Source: Notospermus geniculatus (taxonomy: Eukaryota > Nemertea > Pilidiophora > Heteronemertea > Lineidae). From it: a stretch of DNA of 64,000 nt. The DNA is taken from NCBI GenBank assembly GCA_002633025.1, contig NMRB01000320.1, positions 253,613 through 317,612 on the forward strand, in the 5' to 3' direction. Positions within the stretch are counted from its first letter, which is position 1. Each line of letters starts with the position of its first letter. Made by a program: the position numbers and the translations under genes. Of the stretch, positions 54,523 through 64,000 are shown in pieces. The notes below the pieces were generated by a model that was given only the letters and a program-made list of their open reading frames with translations, searched no databases and was not told the origin of the DNA.

Positions 54523-57090
54523 ATGCCAGATTCCGACGATGGAACTGGGAGATCAAATGTGCAAGATGAAAAATATATACCTGCGCACAAAATATCCACT
54601 TCAATCGTCTCTCCGACTGTGCAACCGGCGCTCTCGCCGAGTGTTCATCTGGGCTTGACCTGGACCTATGTTGTTTTGTACAGCTTGCTGTTCATGATTG
54701 TTTACCTTCAGTTATGGCTGATTTTGTACTACAAACACAAACGTTTCAGTTATCAGACTGTGTTCTTGTTTCTGTGTCTGCTATGGGCTGGATTAAGGAT
54801 GACACTCTTCTCATTTTACTTCTCAAACTGCATTTTGGCAAACAGTTTGCCCTTGTTTGCAGATTGGCTTCTGTATTGCTTTCCGGTTTGCTTACAGTTT
54901 ATCACGTTGACATTGCTGGTCCATTACTTTTCACAGGTACATATCGCAGATGTGATATGATAACGATGATCAGAATTATGTAGTTTTTCATCCGTATTCT
55001 CAATGCCAAACTGAATAAATGTTCTTCGTTGTCTAGGATATATGTTATCAGAGGTTCTTAGCACTTGCTCCATGTCACCGCCCACAAACGGTGCACATCC
55101 AGAGCGAGCGCTAAGAACTACTGGTACCTTAGAACATGTAGAATGATAGTGGTTTACGCCATCCACTGATCGCACTGTGCAATCATTGGATCTGCCGTTG
55201 GAATAGGCATCGGTAATAAATGGTGCAGGCATCAATCAACAGTGCTGCAATAATTGTATTCCTTTTGTGACCTTTAGCAGTTTAGGGTACCGTACAATGA
55301 CAATGTTTCTTTTGCAGGTTGTTTTTAAAACAAGGGCAAGGTATGAACCACATAGGTATAGGTAAGCATGAGATACCTTTTTCTTGACAGAGTAATATAA
55401 TGTACTTCTTTTCTCTATTCATGAAGTGCACAATAGAAATTTGGGGATACATACTCGGATACTGTTGATGTGATTGGTCTTCTCTTTTCAGACGGCCAGT
55501 CTGGATTACCTTTGGTATATCCATTGTTATTTTTGTGGCGACAAACATAACCTGTGAAGTCTTGACCTATCAGAACAGGAGAGACTACAATAATATGGCA
55601 TTGTGGCTGATCCAGGTCCGAGTCATTGTCAATGATTCCCTCTTTGTGATATTTGGAGTGTTACTCTCCTGTTGTATTTACAAAATCGCCAAAGTCTCCT
55701 CGGCAAATCTAGTCTTGGAAGCAAAGGTTTGTGAACTTGATATTCATTGCATGTTTTCAGGGCCTTCATGAACTGTTGCATAGTTGTCTTCACTAAGAAA
55801 ATCTCCATCCTAGGCATTACTGGAATATTCCAATTAATAAGTATGACATTGGTGGGGGAGATAAATAAGTTTTATGTGTCAGTGGAGTGATTTTCATTTT
55901 CTGATTTTCCTTATTCAGGGTACAACAAGATGCCAAGCAGTGTCAGCTGCCGTTGTTATCGTTCTGCTCTATATGTCCCGGGCCGTCTACAACATGGTGG
56001 CCATCAGTTGTCGGAAGGGAAACTGCCATATTCCAGGTTTTGGGTTCAATTGGATCAACGTGTCTGATCAGGTACGTTTGGAAAAGTTAATCAGATCAGA
56101 GAGCACAGGCCCCTTGGGAGAAGTGGCCTGCAAACTACCAGTGAGTCACCCCATGAGTGACCGCATCTCTTTTCTGTTTGCAGGCAGATCAGGACCTCGA
56201 TAAAGGCTATTCATTCCTAACATTTGGTGTCGTCCTCTTCATCTGGGAGTTCCTTCCTACTTTTACAGTTGTGATATTCTTTCGGGTCAGAAGACCAACC
56301 ACCCCTGAGGTAAGAATTTCTTCAGTTCTTCAAGTTATTGTCTCAGCCTTTGATTGACATGCACCTGTCAATCAATTGACTGACAATATGCACATGACAA
56401 TCAATGTCACAATGATTGATTGACATGTGCATGAACTTCAGCCCAAATCTCAACTTAATGATAAAATGATGTCAAGGTGGAGCTGTCTGTTTCAGAATTG
56501 GCCAGTTCATGAAAAAACTGACTTTCCACTATTTCAGACCAGTAAAATTGATAGGTCTTCCCACAGCTCACGAGCATACTTCTTTGACAACCCACGTCGG
56601 TATGACAGTGATGAGGATCTCTCTAGGAGTATTGTGTCACCACGTGGAAGGTAGGTAGGGTTGGCCATTTAGGTTAAAATTGAAGGGAAACGAGTCTACT
56701 TTTGAAATTCTTCTGTTTTATTTGACATGGATTTTGATTTAATAAATACATTTATTAAACAGGATTACAATATAGCACATGTGCCCAGGCTTGCCAAAAG
56801 GCTGGTCATAAATTCCAATTCATATGCATGCCCTAACAATTTGCATTTTCAGTCTCTACGACATTAGCTCAAGTCCTTACGCCATAAACCCTGGAACACC
56901 AAGACAAAATTCATACACACCAAGAATGTCAACCCCCAGAACGAGTGGGATGAATTATGGGGCATTACGGACTGGTGGTAGTAGTAGTTACTCCGGACAA
57001 TATGCTGCTGCGCATAACAATCCTCCAATACTCTATGCCCGGGGGTCAGTACAGCAGCCAGTACAGCAGCCTTTCTATGATGGAACATGA
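54523..57090 (+). CDS. GPR137: GPR137-family multi-pass membrane protein, complete (7 exons)
   Basis: Exons: 54523-54936, 55318-55361, 55492-55726, 55919-56071, 56184-56309, 56538-56650 and 56853-57090; 440 residues plus stop, all phases consistent. Vertebrate GPR137/GPR137B are integral lysosomal membrane proteins linked to mTORC1 localisation. The match is from memory: [85 protein letters not shown] and the C-terminal [16 protein letters not shown]. Likely membrane spans include residues 44-69, 79-101 and 112-135. The start MPDSDDG is chosen because it has an A at -3 and fits the family length; an in-frame ATG at 54334 is also open but would add an atypical N-terminus. The tail is rich in Ser, Gln and Tyr. 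Which vertebrate paralogue (137, 137B or 137C) it matches best is not resolved. Confidence 0.94.
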
Positions 57091-57236
57091 GAGTAAAAGT
57101 GCAAGTCCATCACAACAATGCCCGGTAAGAAAAAGGTTGTCTCTGAAAAGTTGTTATGGTCATTTCCTGCAGAAATTCCTGAGAAATTCTTTTAATCTTT
57201 GCAAAGACGAGTACATAAACAGATACCCGGTACATG

Positions 57237-57242
57237 AATAAA
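57237..57242 (+). terminator. Likely poly(A) signal of the GPR137-like gene
   Basis: AATAAA lies 147 nt after the stop codon, on the coding strand, just before a fold-back element begins at 57311. Position and hexamer are canonical; no other AATAAA was noticed between the stop and this site. Confidence 0.55.
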
Positions 57243-57310
57243 CCCAATATCAGGTTGACCACAGTGATGTATAACCCATTACACAATAATCAGATCTGAT
57301 TTGGTCTTCA

Positions 57311-57425
57311 GGGCCCATATTCATAAAACTACTTACCGTAAGTGTAAGTGTGACACTTATCCTTTGTTCAACACAAAAGACAAGTATCACACTTTGACTT
57401 AAGTATGTTTATGAATATTGACCCT
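57311..57425. mobile_element. Fold-back MITE, copy of the 6241-6350 family
   Basis: Same ends and core as 6241-6350 (GGGCCCATATTCATAAAACT; TTTATGAATATTGACCCTG). It begins about 70 bp after the GPR137-like poly(A) signal. Confidence 0.85.
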
Positions 57426-57628
57426 GGGGATGTTAGTACTTCGTAAATTGTGGAGGTGATCAAGTACAGGCAAGTGAGCTTATGATGTTCCTTGCGGTGT
57501 CTCTAGCAGTGTTTAGTTTTGGCTGGGCATGTCTCTTTCACTAAATTGTATATGATATTGATAAGGTTTCAAGAACCGTGTTGCTGAGATCAATGAAAAA
57601 TGATTTAGAGACCGTAGTAAAACTCATC

Positions 57629-57763
57629 AGGGACCTTATTCACAAACCTCCCGTAAGGGTACGCAAATCCTTTGTCAGGCTGATAGTGAACAATAGGTTA
57701 TCCGCAAAAGGACAGTAGTTTCGCGCTCTCCCGTAAGTTACGGGAGCTTCGTGAATAAGGTCC
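57629..57763. mobile_element. MITE, about 135 bp
   Basis: Ends GGGACCTTATTCACAAACCT then CCCGTAAG, and CTTACGGGAG then CGTGAATAAGGTCCC, are inverted. Confidence 0.85.
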
Positions 57764-57913
57764 CAGGACACCCGGTAGAGTGTATTGGTCAATAATTTAT
57801 ATCATTAAAGGCCAATGTCTGGACTTGTTTGACCGTCCTCCCATGGCAGGGCTTTGGTCGCACGCCTTTTCATACACATGCACAGAGTGGATGAAGAGGA
57901 GCGAGGTAAAAAC

Positions 57914-58498
57914 CAGGGTTCTGCCGATGCTGGTCGGCGCCGGATGGCCCCGTCCAGGACGCAGAAATTCTGACCGGCACTCAGCCTAAAAGGAGTATTT
58001 TCCGACCAGCACGATTTTAAAAAAAAATGTTGAGTAAAAATGTGTAGAACTTCAATAAAATCATCATAAGAGAAAGTAATCACGTTGTGCCTATGATCGA
58101 TCTGAATGGTGTGGTTATCATCATCATAATTTATGCAGATTGAGCGAGTGATCTGGCGAACTAACGAAGTGTACCAAGAGAGATGCCCGCAACGCACACT
58201 ATAATCACTTCCGAATTTCCTTTCTGTTCCCGCCATTCACAAAATGTGCTTCCCTCGGCGGGGCTTCCTGACACAGTTCTGACCAACGACAAAAACGGCG
58301 GGATACTTTTGCAGTAGAGTGGATCGGGGTCATTTGACGCCAAACGAGGATGCTTTTATTGATAAAGAAGCTCATTATTTCGACTCTCAGGTGCCAGGAA
58401 ATCGCATTTCAGCAAGTCTAGTTTTAAAATTTTTCTGGGGGAGGACCCCCAGACCCCCCGTTCCGTCCGGAACTCATTCAGTCCTGGGCAGAACCCTG
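57914..58498. mobile_element. Element with CAGGGTTCTGCC ends and shared inner module
   Basis: Ends CAGGGTTCTGCC and GGCAGAACCCTG are perfect 12-bp inverted repeats 585 bp apart. The right half holds the module GTGCCAGGAAATCGCATTTC...TTTTTCTGGGGGAGGACCCC. Frames on the minus strand (up to 143 residues) have no recognised domain. Confidence 0.8.
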
Positions 58499-59546
58499 AA
58501 AAACCCTGCTGGGGAGGATGTTGTTTGACGGGCATTATTTTCTCAAAATTTTAATGTATTGTGTCATATGACAGCATTTAAGGGTGCGGTTCTATTGTAT
58601 GTAATATACCTAAGAAATATCATCTCATCTGGACATTCTGTCCGTAGAATTATCATAACATGAGCTCCGTCAGTCAGGTTTTGTGTAGACGAAAACTGTT
58701 ACATAATAGACCTTTCCAAGAAAGATGGTGCTCTAACCATTCTCATCATATGACATCAGAAGCTTAATACCGCATCCATTCAATGGCGCTGGCACACAAG
58801 CAGGCAGTGGGCACAAACATTTGGGTAAAATAGTTGTCTGAGAGGATGTGTTTGGTAGTGTTCTATCAATGCTTGGACAATGAATGGCCACAACGTCATG
58901 TGGGAAAATTAGTAGGCCACCGTCTTTGCTGGAAGGTCTGTAGTTCATCAGAGAATATATTATTATATATTATATAATTTGGCACACTAGAAAGCACCGA
59001 TATTCAAAAAAATAGTCTGACATCACAATATAAATTAATAAATTATCATTATTACTACGACTACCGTATACTACACATTGTGTATTGTGAGGATATGTAG
59101 AGTTAGCAGTTCCGTTATCATACCCCTCCTCGCCAAAATTTCTCTTCGAATTTACTACATGTATTCATGTGTAATCTAAGTCAAAAAGAAAGAAGTTATA
59201 TTTTCATAGTCCAATTCATGTAGAATTTGTCTGATAGAAAGTTGAAAATTCTGTGATATCAAGATGAAATAGATTCGTTATTGGAGGTTTTCATCAGTGT
59301 TGGAGTTATCACTTCTCTTGCACAAAATCCATTTCTGTTGCACATATGATTTTTCAGTCCATTTTTTCTGCACTTTCTGCTACATGTGTATTTTTGTTCA
59401 AATAACTGCATGGAATGAAATCAGAATTGCAGACAAGAGCATTTCATTGGTCTCAGAGAAGAGCAATCGGATCCATCCTGAGGTATTTCAGTGGTTTGTA
59501 GCACTTGCTCCTCCCCACATCACCGCCCACGTAGGAAGCAAACGCT

Positions 59547-59683
59547 AAGGCTGCGTTTCCATTGAGGCACAGGCGATACGAACACGCAGGCGAACAATGG
59601 CTTCACAAAGGATTCATCCCCATGAAACCTTTGTTCGTCTGCGTGTTTGTGTGGTGTGTGCCTCGATGTAAACTTAGCCTTAG
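59547..59683. mobile_element. MITE, about 137 bp
   Basis: Ends TAAGGCTGCGTTTCCATTGA and ATGTAAACTTAGCCTTA, with GGCACA/TGTGCC and AACACGCAG/CTGCGTGTT inside, are inverted. Confidence 0.85.
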
Positions 59684-60190
59684 TAAAGAACCTCTTTTTT
59701 AGGCCTTTGTCTTCGTCCATGGTCTGTTTCTAAATTTTCGTTGGTCAGGTTTTGTAGGTGCTGTTCACCTAGGCTTCCTTTCTTTACTGTTGCCCCTTCA
59801 TTTCTTATTATCTCTTTCTTCATTTCTTTTTCTAGGCCTAATTTTTTACCACTTCCTCATACATTTGTTTAATATAAATTACTCTTACTATAGTCTTGGG
59901 GGTATTGTACTGTTAGTATAATTATACTGTTAGTTTAATTCCTCCAAGCTATATTATATACCCTTCCTTTCAGCCTATTCAAGCCTTACATTCACTAATT
60001 ACATTTCTGTTAGGTTGAGCAACCACTTTTTGGGGCTTGTATTCTTTCCTTAATTGCTGTCACGTCCTGTTTGGATGGGATATTTCTAATCTACATTTGG
60101 GTTTCAGCTCAGACTGTTCTAGAGTTTCGGATTGTAAAGTTCCAGCCTGAAGAAGACCCCGGTTGGGGTCGAAAATTCGCAAACACTCTG

Positions 60191-60459
60191 CAGGGCCGGA
60201 TCCAGGGGGGGGCGTGGGGGGCGTACGCCCCCCCTATTTTTGGCAGAGCAATGATTTTTTTTAGCAAGAAAAATTTAATCACATAAAAATTCGAGTATTT
60301 TGCTCTCAGATGCCAGGAAAATGCATCTAAAAGCACTTAAATTGTCAAATTTTTCTGGGGGAGAGCCCCCAGACCCCCCGTTTAGGCTTCACTTTTTCGG
60401 TGCTCACCAACTTTGTCGAGCTACGCCCCCCCTTTCTGTGAATCCTGGATCCGGCCCTG
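60191..60459. mobile_element. Element with CAGGGCCGGATCCAGG ends, inserted in another repeat
   Basis: Perfect 16-bp inverted ends. It is flanked by CTCTG on both sides and splits the repeat that is continuous at 7148-7275 (there TATTCTGGAAATTG). It carries the inner module ATGCCAGGAAAATGCATC...TTTTTCTGGGGGAGAGCCCC. Confidence 0.88.
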
Positions 60460-61070
60460 CTCTGGAAATTGCCTTTTCATTTATCATATATTGTGTGTCA
60501 ATTTTTGTGCTTTTCTCCTCTTTGTGATCTTCACTGAGGTAGAGGTCACACTCCCGTGTACAGAGAGGCAGTGAATGCAAACGACATTTGATTTCCCCAT
60601 TGATAAAACTGGAGTAAATAGACTAGATTGTTTTCTTTTGGTCGGAATCTTGTATATAAATTTGATATCTTGATTGAGGGAGAGTTCCCACGGCCGTTCG
60701 TTGGATCTTGAGGAATTCCTCCAAAGTTTGACCATGATTCATATACCATTACCAATCAGGCTGAGAGGTCTGTTATCATTGCCTGATGACCAAATACTCT
60801 GAATACAGATGCAACGTACGCCCGACTACATCTGCAAGTGAACGAGAATCGGGCAGCTGACCAACCATGGGGGACACCCGGGGCAGGCGCAGATCGAAGG
60901 GAGAGGGGGAGCGCACACCCTCCCCCTGAAAAAATTGGCCGTGAAATTCTGAAATTTGGAAATCAATAGAAATTCACTGCAGATTTCAGTGTTACTGAAA
61001 TTGTGGATCCGCCCCTGCGGGAATCTCAAATTAGACATGTCAGATGATGGTTGATAATACTGAGAACCAA

Positions 61071-63706
61071 TCATGCCTCCTTCACGCCATTAGTTTGATT
61101 GAAATAATACTCGAACCTCCCGGCGGCGTTACTGAAATAAAGATAGAAGTGGTTGATCAATTGGTCAATCAATTCTTCCAGTGCCACAATTCCACATATC
61201 ATGGGTTACACCAGCGAGGTCAGTGTAAGTAAAATCCCCACCGGTTCGCAGGCAGTGGTACGTTCTGGTGCGGCAAAACCAAAATCAGAACGTAGGAAAT
61301 TGCCTGCCGTGGAGCCAGAGAAGACTCGGTGGCATGACTGTACAGACCTAGCCGATTCACCGGGCCAGTGTGCTGTGAGACAGTTGTCAGTGATGATAGC
61401 AGCACACCAGGCGATATCGCAAACGAGGAAAATCGGCGGTTGACGCCAAGAGCGCGCTGGACAGCGATGCGTGGAATCTTCCCGCCAGCGAAGATCGACC
61501 AATATCGAACAATACCAAGACCAATAATAACACCTACGCTGCGGGCGGCGGCTGGTGAGAAGATCAATGGCGATTAGATCGCATGCGATATCGCCTGCTG
61601 GCTTAATGCAGGCCACAACACTGCACTTCCAATAAGTGTAAAGCGTCCATGTTACACGAGACCTACCCGATGAAGTCAAAACCCTTCCAATCCTCCGTCC
61701 GTGGCAGAGTGGCCAAACGGACGCATATCAGGCCGATCACGAACTGTGTGGTCTGAAAAACATGGAAACAAGCGCCATTCATAAACGGTCACTTCATTAC
61801 TTGCATGCACCAATGTCCCAGAAGGCAGACGAGTCGATACTAAAAAAACATGGAAAAAACTTCAGGTTTTTTATTTTTCTCATTTGCCGGATTCAGGCTT
61901 TTTGTATGCCCTTGGAGGAATTATACTGACAGTATAATTCAGTGTACTAGTAATTCAGTAAAGTCAGTATAATTCCTCCAAGGTATATGCCAAACTTCTA
62001 GAGTTTGTCAGTTTTTCTGCCCTCTAACTGAGCGATGAGAGATGACATATGGATTTCAGCGTTTATCTCATGACTGAAACTCGAGAATACGACCCCGTCG
62101 CCATTTTCGGTGAATAATAATATCAGAAAGTTTTCGGAAGTACCGCCGAAACGCCAACGCACCGTTGTTCAATGCCACGAAGACAGAGCACCAATCAACG
62201 TTCGCGGAGTTCGTTGGAGTTTCGGGGGGGGGGGGCAAGACTAACGAACGTGACGTGTCATCTTATTTCCACCCGACCCCCACCTCCATCCCCATCTAAA
62301 ATCTCAATAAGGTCCCTTACCGGCATGAGTGCTTTCACCTTGTCCACCAATCCGGCGACAGCCTCTTCAGTATTTGCTCCCTCCTTCCGCTGAAGATACT
62401 TCCTCACCCAGTCGATGGTGTAGGTATCTGGTGGCACGAATTTGCTCACGTCTTTGGCGGTCCCTGGTGAAAACAGGTGATATGTGTTTATACGCTCCAA
62501 CGTACTTCCCGCGCCTTCCGCAGACCGGAACCGGAAGTGACGAGCGAGCCGGAGAGAAGCGCGAGCGGGTGGCCATCTTGATACAGCCACGAGGCTTCTT
62601 GTATTCGAAAAGACTTCTTATATGAATCAACCATCATATCATAATTTAACTTCTTCATTGTCGGTCTTCCAGACTCCATCCCCAGTGCCCCAGTACTACG
62701 CCAGGTACGTCAAATCATACGTGCAATGGAGTAAACCTCTAAGAACTATAGGCCTACCGGTATCAACATCGGTAAGGCATCACCCGTCTTTTTAAATGCA
62801 CCAAGTGTATGAAATGGATCTTGACTTACCCATGTGAACCGAAGTCAGGTGGTAACTGATGTCATATTCAATAGAACTGAAGCCGGCCCATTCGTAGTCT
62901 AGGAACGTAATTTTACCTGAAATACATGTAAAGCCTAGTTTTTAGTTCGGCTGACCAAAGGTCAGCAAAGCTTGTCAAATAGCTCTTCAGTGGCGTCAGT
63001 CCAGCAGTCCATCACTCCATCTGTCAAACTATGCCCGACTATGACCGTAAGAGCTAGAGACTCCAAATTACATCTGAAGGTAGCCCTTGGTGAACTCTCC
63101 TTGGAAACGAAAAATTAGTGCGATTTGACGTTTATTAGGCCCTCCAGTGGGGTGTTTTGCGCAAAATGAAATATCTCAATATCTCAGCCCCTGTGATAAA
63201 TAGGTCTATGTAGACAAAAAGTGATGGAATAGATAGGTTGATATTTTCTACATCAGTTCAACTGGAAAATAATGTTACATCTGTCCACTGCGGAATCCCT
63301 TACATCATGTACATGTACATGCCTCGTATTAAAGCCAGGCCTATAATAATTATCAGCTGAACGCCGGGCCCGTGGGCCTCTTGTTCAATATGTTGTCCTT
63401 CCTCGTACTCACGGTCTTCACAACCGCTCCCCTCCTCGCATTTATATCTGCACTAACGGAAGGTGCGACTGAATGACCTGTGATTCTCAGCTTGTATGTT
63501 GTCTTGAGTTGATTGAAAGAAAATCTGGTCAATATAAACCAAGTACTCAATGGATGAGCCTACCTTTATCTGGTTGACGGACCATGTTACTAATATTCAC
63601 GTCATCATGACAAAACGCGGGCGTCAATTCGAGACGATTCCAAAGATCATTGATATCACGGGCTGCTTCCAAAAGTTTCTCATGGGGTGGGACTGTCGTC
63701 TTGAAC
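61071..63706 (-). CDS. Choline/ethanolamine-kinase-like protein, 3' five exons (5' part missing)
   Basis: Exons on the minus strand: 63564-63706, 62830-62916, 62321-62463, 61667-61752 and 61071-61131, with a TGA stop at 61071-61073. Phases agree throughout; about 172 residues. The family phosphorylates choline or ethanolamine with ATP in the first step of phospholipid synthesis in the cytosol. The catalytic motif reads F-C-H-D-D-V-N-I-S-N (family H-x-D-x4-N), followed by I-T-F-L-D-Y-E-W-A-G, equivalent to the metal-binding IDFEYAG of choline kinases. Then come SSIEYDISYHL, YTIDWVRKYLQ and a C-terminal GRFEYYF, where ethanolamine kinases have RFNQYF. The usual N-D after the catalytic His is D-D here. 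No upstream exon is evident between 63706 and 64000, so the ATP-binding N-lobe lies outside the window. Whether it prefers choline or ethanolamine is open. Confidence 0.85.
61911..61984. mobile_element. Short palindrome, about 74 bp
   Basis: CCTTGGAGGAATTATACTGA and TCAGTATAATTCCTCCAAGG are inverted ends; a fragment of the same (TTAATTCCTCCAAGC) is at 59936-59950. It lies between kinase exons 61667-61752 and 62321-62463. Confidence 0.85.
62938..63392. mobile_element. Repeat element within the kinase-like gene intron
   Basis: Its ends GGCTGACCAAAGGTCAGC and GGGCCCGTGGGCCTCTTGTT match fragments at about 44100 and 42800 in opposite orientation. About 455 bp, no recognised frame. Confidence 0.6.
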
Positions 63707-64000
63707 CTGGACAAAAGGTTAAACGGAGAATTCACATTAGATTTGATCGTGAGAATTCAAAACATTGATCTGCCACCCTAAAGCGGGGAATACACCTCTG
63801 TGATTTTCAACCTGATTTTGCTTCGCAACTGGGCACTCGATCGCCGTAGTGGATCAGCAGTGGATTCCTAGCTTGAGGCCTGCTTTCCATTGGCGCGTTT
63901 CCGTGCGCGGAGACGCTCGAAACCATTGTTTTTTCAGCGCCGTGACCAACTAAGCGGAAACAAACAATGCTTTCGAGTTGCTTTCCATTGGAGCGTTTCT

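Larger units (their letters stand above)
57250..61070. other. Region with no recognised gene; several mobile-element fragments
   Basis: Between the GPR137-like poly(A) signal and the kinase stop codon I see only inverted-repeat elements and AT-rich spacer. Notable are an element nested in another (60191-60459), two fold-back elements (57629-57763, 59547-59683) and a fragment shared with 52680-52800. Confidence 0.6.

Noticed and set aside
61690-61730. tRNA-like GTGGCAGAGTGGCCAAACGG
   Set aside because: It is the antisense of a kinase-like exon (61667-61752) with good splice phases; no B box follows.

Overview
The window is intron-rich animal nuclear DNA. It holds parts of four protein-coding genes, many short transposon-like fold-back repeats, several minisatellites, one 46-base gap and six single N positions. 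The many TACATGTA, AGGCCTA and ACCGGTA words, the exon structure and the repeat types suggest a marine invertebrate deuterostome, most likely an echinoderm. That assignment is inference from sequence style.

Layout. 1-11,750: no gene recognised, many fold-back elements. 11,757-27,325 (minus): a nuclear receptor with TWO DNA-binding domains. The first has P-box CEACKK and the second CEGCKG. Each zinc-finger pair is split over two exons, followed by a hinge and a ligand-binding domain with an intact C-terminal AF-2 helix. A single 3.16-kb exon encodes a very long N-terminal region that contains about 17 tandem heptads of consensus R-T-P-Y-S-D-P. 27,330-42,500: no gene recognised; repeats, a 46-bp minisatellite and the gap. 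42,512-53,909 (minus): mitochondrial isoleucyl-tRNA synthetase (IARS2-like), 21 exons read with consistent splice phases; the first exon(s) with the targeting peptide were not found. 54,523-57,090 (plus): a complete 7-exon GPR137-family membrane protein. 57,250-61,070: repeats only. 61,071-63,706 (minus): the 3' five exons of a choline/ethanolamine-kinase-like gene that probably continues past the window.

The genes do not form an operon or obvious pathway. IARS2 and GPR137 lie head to head, but the N at 54,273 leaves it open whether that is real linkage. The most interesting item is the receptor, because it combines a two-DBD architecture with a C-terminal-domain-like phospho-acceptor heptad array. 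One or more of its ligand-domain exons (helices 6-8) could not be placed. Exon ends were read by eye from GT/AG sites, phase continuity and remembered family patterns; no alignment was run.
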